A DNA stretch of 59,806 bases, taken from NCBI GenBank assembly GCA_030587435.1, contig JAUQZC010000136.1, forward strand, positions 1-59,806, read 5' to 3'. Positions 44,426-54,096 of the stretch are shown piece after piece (within the stretch, counting starts at the first letter, position 1; each line of letters begins with the position of its first letter). The notes under the pieces were generated by a model, which did not search any database, was not told the origin of the DNA, and worked only from the letters and a program-made list of their open reading frames with translations. The position numbers were made by a program, and so were the translations under genes. This DNA comes from Candidatus Baldrarchaeota archaeon (GTDB taxonomy: Archaea; Asgardarchaeota; Baldrarchaeia; Baldrarchaeales; DXJG01).

Positions 44426-45112
44426 TCAAGTTTCCTCGGCGCTATGTTCATGTTCAGTTTCACTACTACCGTATTTTTCAATGAGTTCCTTTAATCTTCC
44501 TTCTCCCGCCTCAGAGACCTTTTCTGCTGTGGTAATGCCGTAAGTTTGCATTAAGCTTGTCACATCGGTTGATACCTCTCCAATAGTTGCCTCGTATTCT
44601 TCCTGCATTGCGCTGAGCTCCTCAGCATAATCAGTTAAAACACTGGTAATTCTTGTTACAGCTGCCCATGCCTCAAACGGCTCCATACCTCTCCTAATTG
44701 TGTCAACAATTGTCTCTTTTATTTGAAGCATCGCTTCAATTGTGGCATCATCCATTCTAATTTGCATATCAAGTTTCTCTGCTCTCAACATCTTAGTTTT
44801 AACAATTGGATCTTGCTTATTTGGCACCATTGAGATTTCTTTAAGAAGTCCTCGGATTTTTCGTACATTCTCTTCTCTCCAACCCTTTCTAATGGAAATT
44901 TTTTCGTCAAACAGTTCGTCGATTTGGCGAGCTAACCGGTCCCTTTCCACTTCTGATAAGGTGGAAACCGTGTCAGCAATCATCCTTAAGGTGTCTCTAA
45001 GCTCACTTGGATTGAGTCTTCCTGACATATTAATTAAGTCTCTTAAATCTTTAACTTTCTCAATAATGTCTTCCACTGTCGGCTTCTTTGATTTTTTCCA
45101 TTTAAATAACAA
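44426..45112 (-). CDS. second ESCRT-III-like helical protein
   Basis: The frame extends to 45178, but TTG 45112 is preceded by GGGGGAA and gives a product starting MLFKWKKSKKPTVED, like the basic start of the other ESCRT-III-like protein. The 229 residues are almost entirely helical (LRDLINMSGRLNPSELRDTLR, EELSAMQEEYEATIGEV) with a histidine/glutamate-rich end. Helix pattern and operon place support Snf7-family membership, but sequence similarity to known members is weak. It is the first gene of the operon. Confidence 0.6.
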   Translation of the reverse strand: MLFKWKKSKKPTVEDIIEKVKDLRDLINMSGRLNPSELRDTLRMIADTVSTLSEVERDRLARQIDELFDEKISIRKGWREENVRKIRGLLKEISMVPNKQDPIVKTKMLRAEKLDMQIRMDDATIEAMLQIKETIVDTIRRGMEPFEAWAAVTRITSVLTDYAEELSAMQEEYEATIGEVSTDVTSLMQTYGITTAEKVSEAGEGRLKELIEKYGSSETEHEHSAEET

Positions 45113-45362
45113 CTCAAATTCCCCCGGACATGCTTGGGGAGTTCCAACTTTTACTAAGAGCAATAATGTGACAGACAAATTACATTACATTTCCTAATCA
45201 ATTAACGTATAACTCCTATTTATTTTATACCCCTCGAAGTAGAAAAAATTATAAGTATTATTTTCCTAAATTCTCAATCAAAAATTAATGCTCAACATAA
45301 ATAGCAAACAATAGGTTATTGAGGAGAAGTATCTACATTTAGGTTTAAAATCGGCTTCAAAA

Positions 45363-46058
45363 GTGGTTAGCAAGTTTTTGAAGCAATTAAGAGAGAAGAT
45401 CTTGAGAAAAACATTTGGGGGATATTCCTTGGATCTCTCTATAATTGGACTCTTAATAATCCCCTTAACGATTGACATCGCAACGATTCATTTAACTTTT
45501 TTAAGCTGGTATGAAAGAGAACTAAAATACAAAACAATTCTAACAACCGCGTTTATAATGTCAGTAGCTTTATGCACAGCGTTTTGGTTTCTTTCAATTT
45601 GGATGCCAGAAGAACTAACGTTAACCTACCAAGTTATCAGTACAACGCTATTTTTCTTAATGTTCCCACAACTATATCTCCTAACAATTTGGGCAAGGAA
45701 AGGAGCGCAAAAAGCATTCTTGCTTCTGGCGGTATCAGCGTATATATCGGCATTCTGGCTGCTACTCCCCCTAGGCTATGCTCTAATTCCAAATCTGGAT
45801 ATAAAAGGGAAAGTTCTAGCATCCTACATATCTGGAGCAATACTAGGAACACTATTTCCAATTGGAATCATCGAGGAAGTAAGACCGAGAGATGGGTTCA
45901 TAACAGCATCAGCAGCAACAACAGCGCTTTCCATATCAGATGCAGCATCAAAATACATATACAACTTCACAATATTCATGGATATAAAAATACAATTGGC
46001 AATCATAGCCGGATCAGCACTACTATCATTCATACTATACAAGAGAGCAGCTGAATAA
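45363..46058 (+). CDS. polytopic membrane protein, unknown
   Basis: The 231 residues begin with a basic amphipathic part (SKFLKQLREKILRKTFGG) and have six to seven hydrophobic helices. It is transcribed away from the ESCRT-like operon and toward the giant surface protein, 80 bases downstream, so may belong to that unit. GTG start, no strong ribosome-binding site. Confidence 0.65.
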   Translation: MVSKFLKQLREKILRKTFGGYSLDLSIIGLLIIPLTIDIATIHLTFLSWYERELKYKTILTTAFIMSVALCTAFWFLSIWMPEELTLTYQVISTTLFFLMFPQLYLLTIWARKGAQKAFLLLAVSAYISAFWLLLPLGYALIPNLDIKGKVLASYISGAILGTLFPIGIIEEVRPRDGFITASAATTALSISDAASKYIYNFTIFMDIKIQLAIIAGSALLSFILYKRAAE

Positions 46059-46138
46059 ATATCCATCTTACTATTACCATATTTACGCTCCCTTCCATCT
46101 TATCCCTTATCTTATATCTTAAATTATGGTGATATGAA

Positions 46139-49100
46139 ATGAAGAGAGGGAAAAAGCTTGTAACAATAGCAATAATTATTATGACAGCCGTTGTGCTGTT
46201 AGGTGAATGTTTTATATTTAAAGCAGTAACATCTAACTTAAACCGAGACTCTAATGACAATCCAGAGGTTAACTTGGTAAGAAAAGCTGCTTCAACCTGG
46301 TATTATGAAAACTGGATGTATAGAAGAAAAATAACTGTAAACAACACAGCTAACCCTAACACCTTAATAGGTTATCAAATCCCAATTAACTTAACTTATG
46401 ATAGCGATATGTTGCCAGATTTTTCAGACATAAGATTCACATGGTACAACACAACCGACGGAACAGAAACAGAAATACCATACTGGATCGAGAGTAAAAT
46501 TGACAGTTCTTGGGCATATATATGGATAAAAGTACCAGAAATAACTGCAAACGAATACGAAACAATTTACATGTACTATGGAAATCCTTCTGCTGCGTCA
46601 ACAAGCGATCCAAGTATAATAGTTGTAAATTTAACTTTTTATAACAACAATGGAGGTTCGTTTAATGAGACGGATCAATATTATTGGACACATGTTCCTG
46701 GAAGTCCTAACCTTTATGTATCATTTAAATCATCCGAAAATTTTACACCTCCAGTCGTGCTGGAGGCAGATTTCAACCTAACGCACTGGTATGAAAGTAT
46801 AGAAAAGGGACAGGGACACACTGGCATAGGATTTGGAATTATTACTTTGAATGGTTTCGTTGATAATTGGGCTAGTGATGTAAATGGAGTATGGTATCAG
46901 GAATCATCAGGTGACCCGACAGAGAGAGGGGGGTATCTTTCGGCGATATCTGGAGGAGCTGGCATTGGAAACCATTTTTCAGCAACAATAGATAGTACGA
47001 AAAAGACAGTGAAAATAGTGTGGACTCCCAGCGAAGTAAGATTATATTTTAACAATGAGCTCAAAGCAAATTTAACAACAAATATCCCAACAGTTCCTCT
47101 TCCTGTAACCTATGGCTCTTGGACCAATACGGATGTAGGCTATGAGTCTGGTGGATGTTTATTTAAACCAGTAAAAGTTCGTAAATATACGGACCCGGAG
47201 CCAACTTACGTTATAGGAGAAGAAGAATCAAAAGCCATCCCCGCTTTAACCTGGTATTTTAAAAATTGGTTATTTAGGAGAAAGATAATTATCAATAACA
47301 CAGTCAATACACAGACTTTGTTAGATTATCAAGTTCCGATTAATATAACTTATGATTCAAATATGCAGCCAGATTTCAGCGACGTGAGATTCACATGGTA
47401 CAATGCTAGCGATGGTAGTGAAATAGAAATACCCTACTGGATAGAAACAAAAATAAACAGCAGTTGGGCTTATGTTTGGGTTAAAGTTCCTCAAATTCCA
47501 GCCTCAGATTACACTACAATTTATGTTTATTACGGAAGCACCACGTTACCAGTAGGTTCGAAAAGTAATGGAGATTTAACTTTCAATTTTTTCGATGACT
47601 TTGCAGGAGATATTTTTGACCCTAACAAATGGGCTGCAGTTGATAATTTTACTTTGCAAAATGGATATGCTATTACAGACCTTACAAGCGGATTTGTAGG
47701 TGCGTACATTACCAGTTCATATAATCTTTCATCAACTTACATAGCTGAAATGCTCTTTATGTTTTACAATAGAAATTATAACTATGATGCGGGAAGTATC
47801 GATGAATATCTGGACAATGATAATCTTTACTCGGCAAATGTTAGATGGGACGGGGGTATAGGGCAAACAGAAATAAGAGTAAAGACTGCTGGAACTACAA
47901 CGGTGTATGAAAAGAGTTATCCTACTGCTGTAGGTGTTTGGTATAAGCTTGCGATAGTTAGAAATGATACCAATAATATCAAAAGTTTTGTCAACGAACA
48001 ATTGCAACTTGCTGTTTCCGCAACTTATTTAGGGTCGAATAGTATTTTACGTATAAGTGCTTGGGAATCAGACATAAAAGTTGATTGGGTCAGAGTTAGA
48101 AAATACGCATATCCAGAACCAACCTACAGCATAGGGGTGGAAGAGCAAAAGCCTACCTTCGATCATATAGTTTTGAAATGGAGGTATGCGACAGGTGCAG
48201 CTATAGAACAATCCTCTCCAACGATTGGTGATGTTGATAATGACGGTAATATGGAGGTCATAGTTGGTAGCAATGATAAGTATGTTTATTGCTTGAATGG
48301 AGAAAATGGAGCAGTAAAGTGGAGATATCAAACTGGTGCTAGAGTGATTTCCTCTCCTGCTGTTTGGGACATTAATAATGATGGAAAACTGGAAATTGTG
48401 GTAGGATCAGAAGATAGTCAAGTCTATTGTTTAAACTGGAATGGAACACTATTATGGAGTTACGCAACAAACTGGACTGTCTTTTCTTCTCCAGCTATTG
48501 GTGATGTTAATGATGATGGTAAAACTGAAGTTGTAATTTGTAGTTGGGGCACAGACGGCTACGGACATATTTATTGTTTGCTTGGTGAAAACGGCACACT
48601 ACTATGGAACTACACAACAGGCGGCTATATTAGTTCCTCCCCTGTCTTAGGCGATGTTGACAATGATGGAAAACTGGAAATTGTGGTAGGATCTGATGAT
48701 ACATATGTTTATTGTTTAAGCGGCGAGAATGGTGCACTAAAGTGGAGATATAAAACATACGACTGGGTTAGTTCCTCCCCTGTCTTAGGCGATGTTGATA
48801 ATGACGGTAATATGGAAGTTGTGATAGGTAGTGGAGATACCTATATTTATTGTTTGAACTGGAATGGAACATTAAAATGGAAATATAAAACAGGGTCTTT
48901 CGTAGCTTCTTCTCCTGCTCTTGGAGATATTGACAATGATGGTAAGCTTGATATAGTATTTGGAAGCGCTGATCATCATGTTTACTGTTTGTTTGGTGAA
49001 AACGGCACACTAAAGTGGATATATGAAGCTGGTGATCATGTTTCTTCGTCTCCCGTTCTCGCTGATGTCGATAATGATGGTAGAGTGGAAGTTCTAGTTG

Positions 49101-51769
49101 GATCAAATGACTACAATATTTATTGTTTGAGCTGGAACGGCACATTACTGTGGAATTACACAACAAACCATTATGTTGATTCTTCTCCCGCTTTGGGTGA
49201 CATCGATAATGATGGTGAGTTGGAGATTGTAGTTGGTAGTCGTGACAATTTTGTTTATTGTTTTGATGTTGTTTCCCCCTTCTCTCCTGTTTATCGTCCC
49301 ACAGCTTTTCTTTGGCCTTCTATAGGTTTTAGAGGAGATATATGGCATAGCGGATGCTACATCGACAGCGATCACGACGGTTTGATCGATGTTTACGAGA
49401 AAATTGTGGGAACGAAGGCAAACGATGCTGATACCGACAACGATGGCTTAACAGACTACCAAGAATTCACCCATTCCACATCACCCTTCAAAATAGATAC
49501 AGATGGCGACGGCCTACTAGATGGAACCGAAGTAAAACACGGAACAAACCCAATAGCCCCCGACGGGCCAGAAACACCACCACAAACACTATGGAAATAC
49601 TTGACAAATAGTTCTGTTATTTCATCTCCTGCTTTAGGTGATATTGACAATGATGGTGAAGTTGAAGTAGCTTTTATTGGTTTTGGTCCTTATGGTTTTG
49701 TTTGTTTGAGTTGGAATGGTACTTTAAAGTGGAATTACGGAATTAGTGGTGAGTCTTCTCCTGCTCTGGGTGACATTAATAATGATGGTAAGTTGGAGAT
49801 CATTGTTGGTTCACGTGATAATAATGTTTATTGTTTGAGTTGGAATGGAACAAAACTATGGAACTACACAACGGGTTACTTTGTAATGTCTTCTCCTGCC
49901 ATTAGTGATGTTGACGGGGACGGTAGGTTGGAAGTTATCGTGGGGAGTAATGACGGTTTTGTTTATTGTTTGAGTTGGAATGGAACACTAAAATGGAAAT
50001 ACAAAACATATGGGGAAGTTAGGTCTTCTCCTGCTCTGGGTGACATTAATAATGATGGTAAGTTGGAGATCATTGTTGGTTCACGTGATAATAATGTTTA
50101 TTGTTTGAGTTGGAATGGAACAAAACTATGGAACTACACAACGGGTAACGGGGTTTATTCATCTCCTTCTTTAGGAGATATTGACTGTGACGGTGAAGTT
50201 GAAGTACTTTTCGGTAGTAGTGATCATTATATTTATTGTTTGAGTTGGAATGGGTCGTTAGAGTGGAGATATCTGGCAATTTGGGATATTCGCCTTTCTT
50301 CTCCTGCTTTAGGTGATATAGATGGTGACGGATACGTGGAGGTAGTAATTGGTGGTGGAGATGGCTTTGTTTATTGTTTGAGTTGGAATGGAACACTAAA
50401 ATGGAAATATGGAACTGGTGGAAGCATTGAGTCCTCCCCTGCTTTAGGTGATGTTGACCAAGACAATAAACTTGAAATCATAGTAGGTAGCATAGATGGC
50501 TTTGTTTATTGTTTGAGTTGGAATGGAACACTAAAATGGAAATATGGAACTGGTGGAAGCATTGAGTCCTCCCCTGCTTTAGGTGATGTTGACGGGGACG
50601 GTAGGTTGGAGGTTGTTTTTGGGAGTAGCGATAATTATGTCTATTGTCTAGATATTGTTTCTGGTTTTCGCGTTTACTGGGAGGGGCTTCATGGATCTAC
50701 AAGCTTCATGGGAACGAGAAACCTAATAGATGTTGATCCCGATTTAGATTTCCTATCAACTTATTCCGAGAAAATTGTTGGCACGAATTCAACAGACCCG
50801 GACACTGATGGTGACGGCTTGCCTGACGGATGGGAAATAAGCTACAATCTAAATGCAACAAATTCAGAAGATGCAAACTTGGACAAAGATAACGACGGAC
50901 TAACAAACTTGGAAGAATATGTGTATAAGACTTTTCCAGACCAGGAGGACACTGATGGTGACGGCTTGCCTGACGGATGGGAAGTGCAGTATGGTTTAAA
51001 TCCAAGAAGTGCGGGAGATGCAAGTGTTGATAGCGATAATGATGGTCTTACAAATCTTCAGGAATATCAGCTTGGCACAGATCCTAAATCAGCCGATAGC
51101 GATAGTGATGCCATGCCTGACGGATGGGAAGTTCAGTATGGTTTAAATCCCCTTATAAATGATAGCGGCGGAGATCTAGATAACGATGCTTTAACAAATC
51201 TTGAAGAGTACCAATTGGGAACAAGCCCTGTTTCATCTGACACCGATGGAGACGGTATGTCTGACGGATGGGAGGTAAATTACAACTTGAATCCCTTGGA
51301 TACTTCTGATGCACCACTAGACCCAGATAACGATGGACTGACAAATTTAGAGGAATATCAACATGGTACTTCTCCTGTTTCATCCGACACCGACAAGGAT
51401 GGTATGCCTGATGGATGGGAGGTGCGGTACGGTTTAAACCCAACTACTAATGATGCTAATGGTGATCCAGATGGGGATGGTTTAACGAATCTAGAGGAGT
51501 ACGAGCTTGGTACGAATCCTAAGTCTTCTGATACTGATGGTGATGGTTTTCCAGATGGGTATGAGGTTTCTCAAGGTTATGATCCGACCGATCCAAATTC
51601 TCGTCCAGAGGGTCCATCAAGACCTGAAATTGGGGGTTTAATTTTGTACCTTATATTCGTATTCTTCCCGATTCTTTTAATTTTGTGGCTTAAAAGTGGA
51701 CCGAAGTTAAGGGTAGACCAAGAAACGATCCAAGAACTGGAAGAGGGAAGAAAGGATTACAAGGTGTGA
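46139..51769 (+). CDS. 1876-residue anchored surface protein: DUF2341, FG-GAP propellers, calcium repeats
   Basis: Order of parts: a signal/anchor helix (about 7-30); a first DUF2341 domain (about 53-140, WYYENWMYRRKITVNN) with a LamG-like part; a second DUF2341 (about 371-460) with another LamG-like part; a first block of eight FG-GAP repeats (about 678-1050); calcium repeats (DSDHDGLIDVYE, 1076-1150); a second block of FG-GAP repeats (1150-1504); six or so thrombospondin-3-like repeats with DTDGDGLPDGWE (1520-1820); a transmembrane helix (about 1831-1852) and tail GPKLRVDQETIQELEEGRKDYKV. It is a large extracellular, probably calcium-stabilised adhesin or glycan-binding protein. GGTGAT precedes the ATG. 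DNA-level repeats show recent internal duplication. Confidence 0.9.
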   Translation: MKRGKKLVTIAIIIMTAVVLLGECFIFKAVTSNLNRDSNDNPEVNLVRKAASTWYYENWMYRRKITVNNTANPNTLIGYQIPINLTYDSDMLPDFSDIRFTWYNTTDGTETEIPYWIESKIDSSWAYIWIKVPEITANEYETIYMYYGNPSAASTSDPSIIVVNLTFYNNNGGSFNETDQYYWTHVPGSPNLYVSFKSSENFTPPVVLEADFNLTHWYESIEKGQGHTGIGFGIITLNGFVDNWASDVNGVWYQESSGDPTERGGYLSAISGGAGIGNHFSATIDSTKKTVKIVWTPSEVRLYFNNELKANLTTNIPTVPLPVTYGSWTNTDVGYESGGCLFKPVKVRKYTDPEPTYVIGEEESKAIPALTWYFKNWLFRRKIIINNTVNTQTLLDYQVPINITYDSNMQPDFSDVRFTWYNASDGSEIEIPYWIETKINSSWAYVWVKVPQIPASDYTTIYVYYGSTTLPVGSKSNGDLTFNFFDDFAGDIFDPNKWAAVDNFTLQNGYAITDLTSGFVGAYITSSYNLSSTYIAEMLFMFYNRNYNYDAGSIDEYLDNDNLYSANVRWDGGIGQTEIRVKTAGTTTVYEKSYPTAVGVWYKLAIVRNDTNNIKSFVNEQLQLAVSATYLGSNSILRISAWESDIKVDWVRVRKYAYPEPTYSIGVEEQKPTFDHIVLKWRYATGAAIEQSSPTIGDVDNDGNMEVIVGSNDKYVYCLNGENGAVKWRYQTGARVISSPAVWDINNDGKLEIVVGSEDSQVYCLNWNGTLLWSYATNWTVFSSPAIGDVNDDGKTEVVICSWGTDGYGHIYCLLGENGTLLWNYTTGGYISSSPVLGDVDNDGKLEIVVGSDDTYVYCLSGENGALKWRYKTYDWVSSSPVLGDVDNDGNMEVVIGSGDTYIYCLNWNGTLKWKYKTGSFVASSPALGDIDNDGKLDIVFGSADHHVYCLFGENGTLKWIYEAGDHVSSSPVLADVDNDGRVEVLVGSNDYNIYCLSWNGTLLWNYTTNHYVDSSPALGDIDNDGELEIVVGSRDNFVYCFDVVSPFSPVYRPTAFLWPSIGFRGDIWHSGCYIDSDHDGLIDVYEKIVGTKANDADTDNDGLTDYQEFTHSTSPFKIDTDGDGLLDGTEVKHGTNPIAPDGPETPPQTLWKYLTNSSVISSPALGDIDNDGEVEVAFIGFGPYGFVCLSWNGTLKWNYGISGESSPALGDINNDGKLEIIVGSRDNNVYCLSWNGTKLWNYTTGYFVMSSPAISDVDGDGRLEVIVGSNDGFVYCLSWNGTLKWKYKTYGEVRSSPALGDINNDGKLEIIVGSRDNNVYCLSWNGTKLWNYTTGNGVYSSPSLGDIDCDGEVEVLFGSSDHYIYCLSWNGSLEWRYLAIWDIRLSSPALGDIDGDGYVEVVIGGGDGFVYCLSWNGTLKWKYGTGGSIESSPALGDVDQDNKLEIIVGSIDGFVYCLSWNGTLKWKYGTGGSIESSPALGDVDGDGRLEVVFGSSDNYVYCLDIVSGFRVYWEGLHGSTSFMGTRNLIDVDPDLDFLSTYSEKIVGTNSTDPDTDGDGLPDGWEISYNLNATNSEDANLDKDNDGLTNLEEYVYKTFPDQEDTDGDGLPDGWEVQYGLNPRSAGDASVDSDNDGLTNLQEYQLGTDPKSADSDSDAMPDGWEVQYGLNPLINDSGGDLDNDALTNLEEYQLGTSPVSSDTDGDGMSDGWEVNYNLNPLDTSDAPLDPDNDGLTNLEEYQHGTSPVSSDTDKDGMPDGWEVRYGLNPTTNDANGDPDGDGLTNLEEYELGTNPKSSDTDGDGFPDGYEVSQGYDPTDPNSRPEGPSRPEIGGLILYLIFVFFPILLILWLKSGPKLRVDQETIQELEEGRKDYKV
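49753..49876 (+). repeat. 124-bp exact repeat inside the surface-protein gene
   Basis: Identical to 50023-50146, 270 bases (90 codons, two propeller blades) further on. It encodes a complete FG-GAP loop and its strand. Confidence 0.9.
50359..50458 (+). repeat. 100-bp exact repeat inside the surface-protein gene
   Basis: Identical to 50494-50593, shifted by 135 bases, i.e. exactly one 45-residue blade. Confidence 0.9.
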
Positions 51770-51779
51770 GGTCGATGTC

Positions 51780-51985
51780 TTAGTATTTGTAGTCTTTTAT
51801 TTCTTTCTCTAACTCATTTATGATATATTGGCTTGCGGTGACTCTTGTTTTACCTGGAAATAAGAGATGACAAGTGCGAGAATTATGGTAACAATAACTG
51901 GGAAAGGTAGAAAATAAATTATAAACATTACCGTGAATAAGGAAAGTAAAATTAAAAAAGTTCCTGATAATAGTCTCTTTATCAT
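51780..51985 (-). pseudogene. two-helix membrane peptide with frameshifted anchored-type tail
   Basis: ATG 51985 opens a 55-residue frame with two hydrophobic helices (LSGTFLILLSLFTVMFIIYF, then VIVTIILALVISY). In another frame the sequence continues FPGKTRVTASQYIINELEKEIKDYKY to TAA 51780-51782. The last part is the shared tail, so one base change near 51855 would give a small two-helix protein with that tail. It converges on the giant gene. Confidence 0.5.
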
Positions 51986-52249
51986 CGTTCTTTCTCCTTA
52001 TTTTAAACATTAATTTACCCTTAATGCTTATAAATTTTATCAAATTAGAATATTTTAAATGGTATTTAGCTATTTTGAAGCCGAATGATTGTTAGAGAAT
52101 AAAGGGGTTCAGGAAATTTCTTAGTTAAGATGTACACCGTTTATAGGGAAATTGAAACTGCTTAGTTAATAAAGTCTGCATAGAAAAATAAAAATATAAA
52201 GAACTTGATAATATTTTTGTGGAATGGAAAGAGAGTTTGAGGGTTGTAC

Positions 52250-53959
52250 ATGAAGTATTTTAAAGTTATTAGAAGCGTCAACGAGCTTGTTGGGGATGAA
52301 GGGCTTTGGCGTTTACCATCCTATGTTGTAGATGAATATGTACTTGATGAGCCTAGAACTAAAGCTCTAGAAACAGCTGTTAACTCCATTACCGTAGGAA
52401 ATAATGTACTTATCATAGGTTCACCTGGCACTGGTAAAACGGCTTTTATGCTTATACTTCTTAAGAGACTACTTGAGGAAGGTTTTCAAGTTGGTGTAAT
52501 TCTTGAAGGTGCAGCTTCTATAAGTCGAAGTCACGAGGAAACAGGTATTATTCTTTTCTACGACGACCTACCTAGAATTAGGAGGGAAGCTCTCCTCTCT
52601 ATCTTTAGAACTAGGGCAAAAAACATAGTGGCAACCGCGAGAACTGAAGAGGTTCCCTATATACAGAGGACTACGGGAGAAGACCCTTGGAACCTTTTTA
52701 ACAGAATAGAAATACCAGGTATGAAACCTGAAGATTTACGTAAGATATTGATTAGATATACGTCAAGAGAAGGTATTAAGATTCTTGAGGATGAAGCAAC
52801 GGATGTAGTTGTTGAAAAGGCACAGGGACTGCCAGTTTATATATGGCAGCTTGTTAGGGAGCTCAAAATTAAGAAAAGTGATCTTACTGTTGATTTCGCC
52901 AGGCAAATTCCACAGGGCATGTTCGACTATGTGGATGATATTTTGTGGCGTGTTTTAGGTGAGCATCCAGAAAGATACGAAGTGCTTATAACACTTTTAT
53001 GTATGGCTGATATGTTGCGGTATGCTGTTCATCAAGACCTATACAATGCTATTTTTGTCACCGCAAAAAAGATGAGAACGGGACGAGAATACCGTTTGGA
53101 AGAGGCGTTGTTTAGCGACCTTCTCGACAACATAACAAGATATCTTGCTAGAGAGGGTATCTCGTACACATTTCGTCTTCCACATGATTCTTGGGGCGAT
53201 GTTCTTAAGGGACGAAGCAGCGGTCCTATGAGCGGAGAGATCAGTAGAGTTAACACAATTTATCCTTCGAGACGAAGGCGAAGAATACTTGTTGAAGCGG
53301 CGAGAAGAGCTTGGAATGAAGTTCTAAAAATTTCTGAGGACGAATCTCGAAAACAAAAGTTTATTGAAAATCTAAGGAATAACTTCACCGAGGAAGAACT
53401 TGCCTATATCGGGGTCCTTGAAAAACCCGTCGAAGTTAAGGGCCCTCCGACACTTTCTGTTGAGGATATATCTTTCCTTACAGGTCAGCTAAGAAGTTTC
53501 GTTGCAGATCCTACGCAATGGTATTTTGACGAAAAAGCGGATGATGCTATTCGAATTGCAGAACAAGTTATTACCCACCCTAAAGCTGATAAAGATGCAT
53601 TAAATTTAGCGGCTGTGGCTTTTCTTAAAAGATGGCGAGAAACACGGGACGAATATCTCCTAACTATAGCTGAAAACACCTTGCATAGAGTAAATACAGC
53701 CAAAGCATGGTATAATCTTGGGCTAGCATATTATGAGGAAGGTGATTATATGTCAGCTATCAAAGCATACGAATGGGCTATAAAAAAAGGTATGAGCAAA
53801 AAAGATGCTGACGTTTATTATAACCTTGCACTAGCATATATTAAAGCTGGAAAAATAAAGGAAGGAGTTAAAGCGCTTGAAGAGTATGTTAAAAGAAAAC
53901 CAGAGGACAAGAAAACAAAAGAGATCTTAGAGAGAATCAAAAGACCAAAGAAAAAGTAA
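52250..53959 (+). CDS. AAA/STAND-like ATPase with C-terminal TPRs
   Basis: The 569 residues have an N-terminal P-loop (IGSPGTGKTAF, about 62-72), a Walker B ILFYDDLPR, a helical/winged-helix middle and a TPR region at the end (KAWYNLGLAYYEEGDYMSAIKAYEWAI, then a second repeat). Signal-transduction STAND-type or helicase-loader-like ATPases fit this layout; function not established. GAGGG is six bases before ATG 52250; the frame opens at TTG 52244. A truncated relative lies at 54097-54855. Confidence 0.75.
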   Translation: MKYFKVIRSVNELVGDEGLWRLPSYVVDEYVLDEPRTKALETAVNSITVGNNVLIIGSPGTGKTAFMLILLKRLLEEGFQVGVILEGAASISRSHEETGIILFYDDLPRIRREALLSIFRTRAKNIVATARTEEVPYIQRTTGEDPWNLFNRIEIPGMKPEDLRKILIRYTSREGIKILEDEATDVVVEKAQGLPVYIWQLVRELKIKKSDLTVDFARQIPQGMFDYVDDILWRVLGEHPERYEVLITLLCMADMLRYAVHQDLYNAIFVTAKKMRTGREYRLEEALFSDLLDNITRYLAREGISYTFRLPHDSWGDVLKGRSSGPMSGEISRVNTIYPSRRRRRILVEAARRAWNEVLKISEDESRKQKFIENLRNNFTEEELAYIGVLEKPVEVKGPPTLSVEDISFLTGQLRSFVADPTQWYFDEKADDAIRIAEQVITHPKADKDALNLAAVAFLKRWRETRDEYLLTIAENTLHRVNTAKAWYNLGLAYYEEGDYMSAIKAYEWAIKKGMSKKDADVYYNLALAYIKAGKIKEGVKALEEYVKRKPEDKKTKEILERIKRPKKK

Positions 53960-54096
53960 ATGTTAACAGATTGCACTAATTATAGCTTGTTTTTAAAGTA
54001 ACAAGCAGATTATTTACTTTAGCATACTCCTTGAACTTCAGCTATAATTGTCTAAAACACAAATACGATGCAGATGAAAGATGAATGGAATAAGTG

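Noticed and set aside
45572..46054. Plus-strand second frame within the membrane-protein gene
   Set aside because: Arginine/serine-rich shadow of the 45363-46058 gene, no start signal.
36033..46058. Assignment of the organism to Asgard archaea because of ESCRT-like and longin-like genes
   Set aside because: No ubiquitin-like, actin-like, or Ras-like gene is present in the window, and the ESCRT-like set differs from the Asgard one; the phylum is left open.
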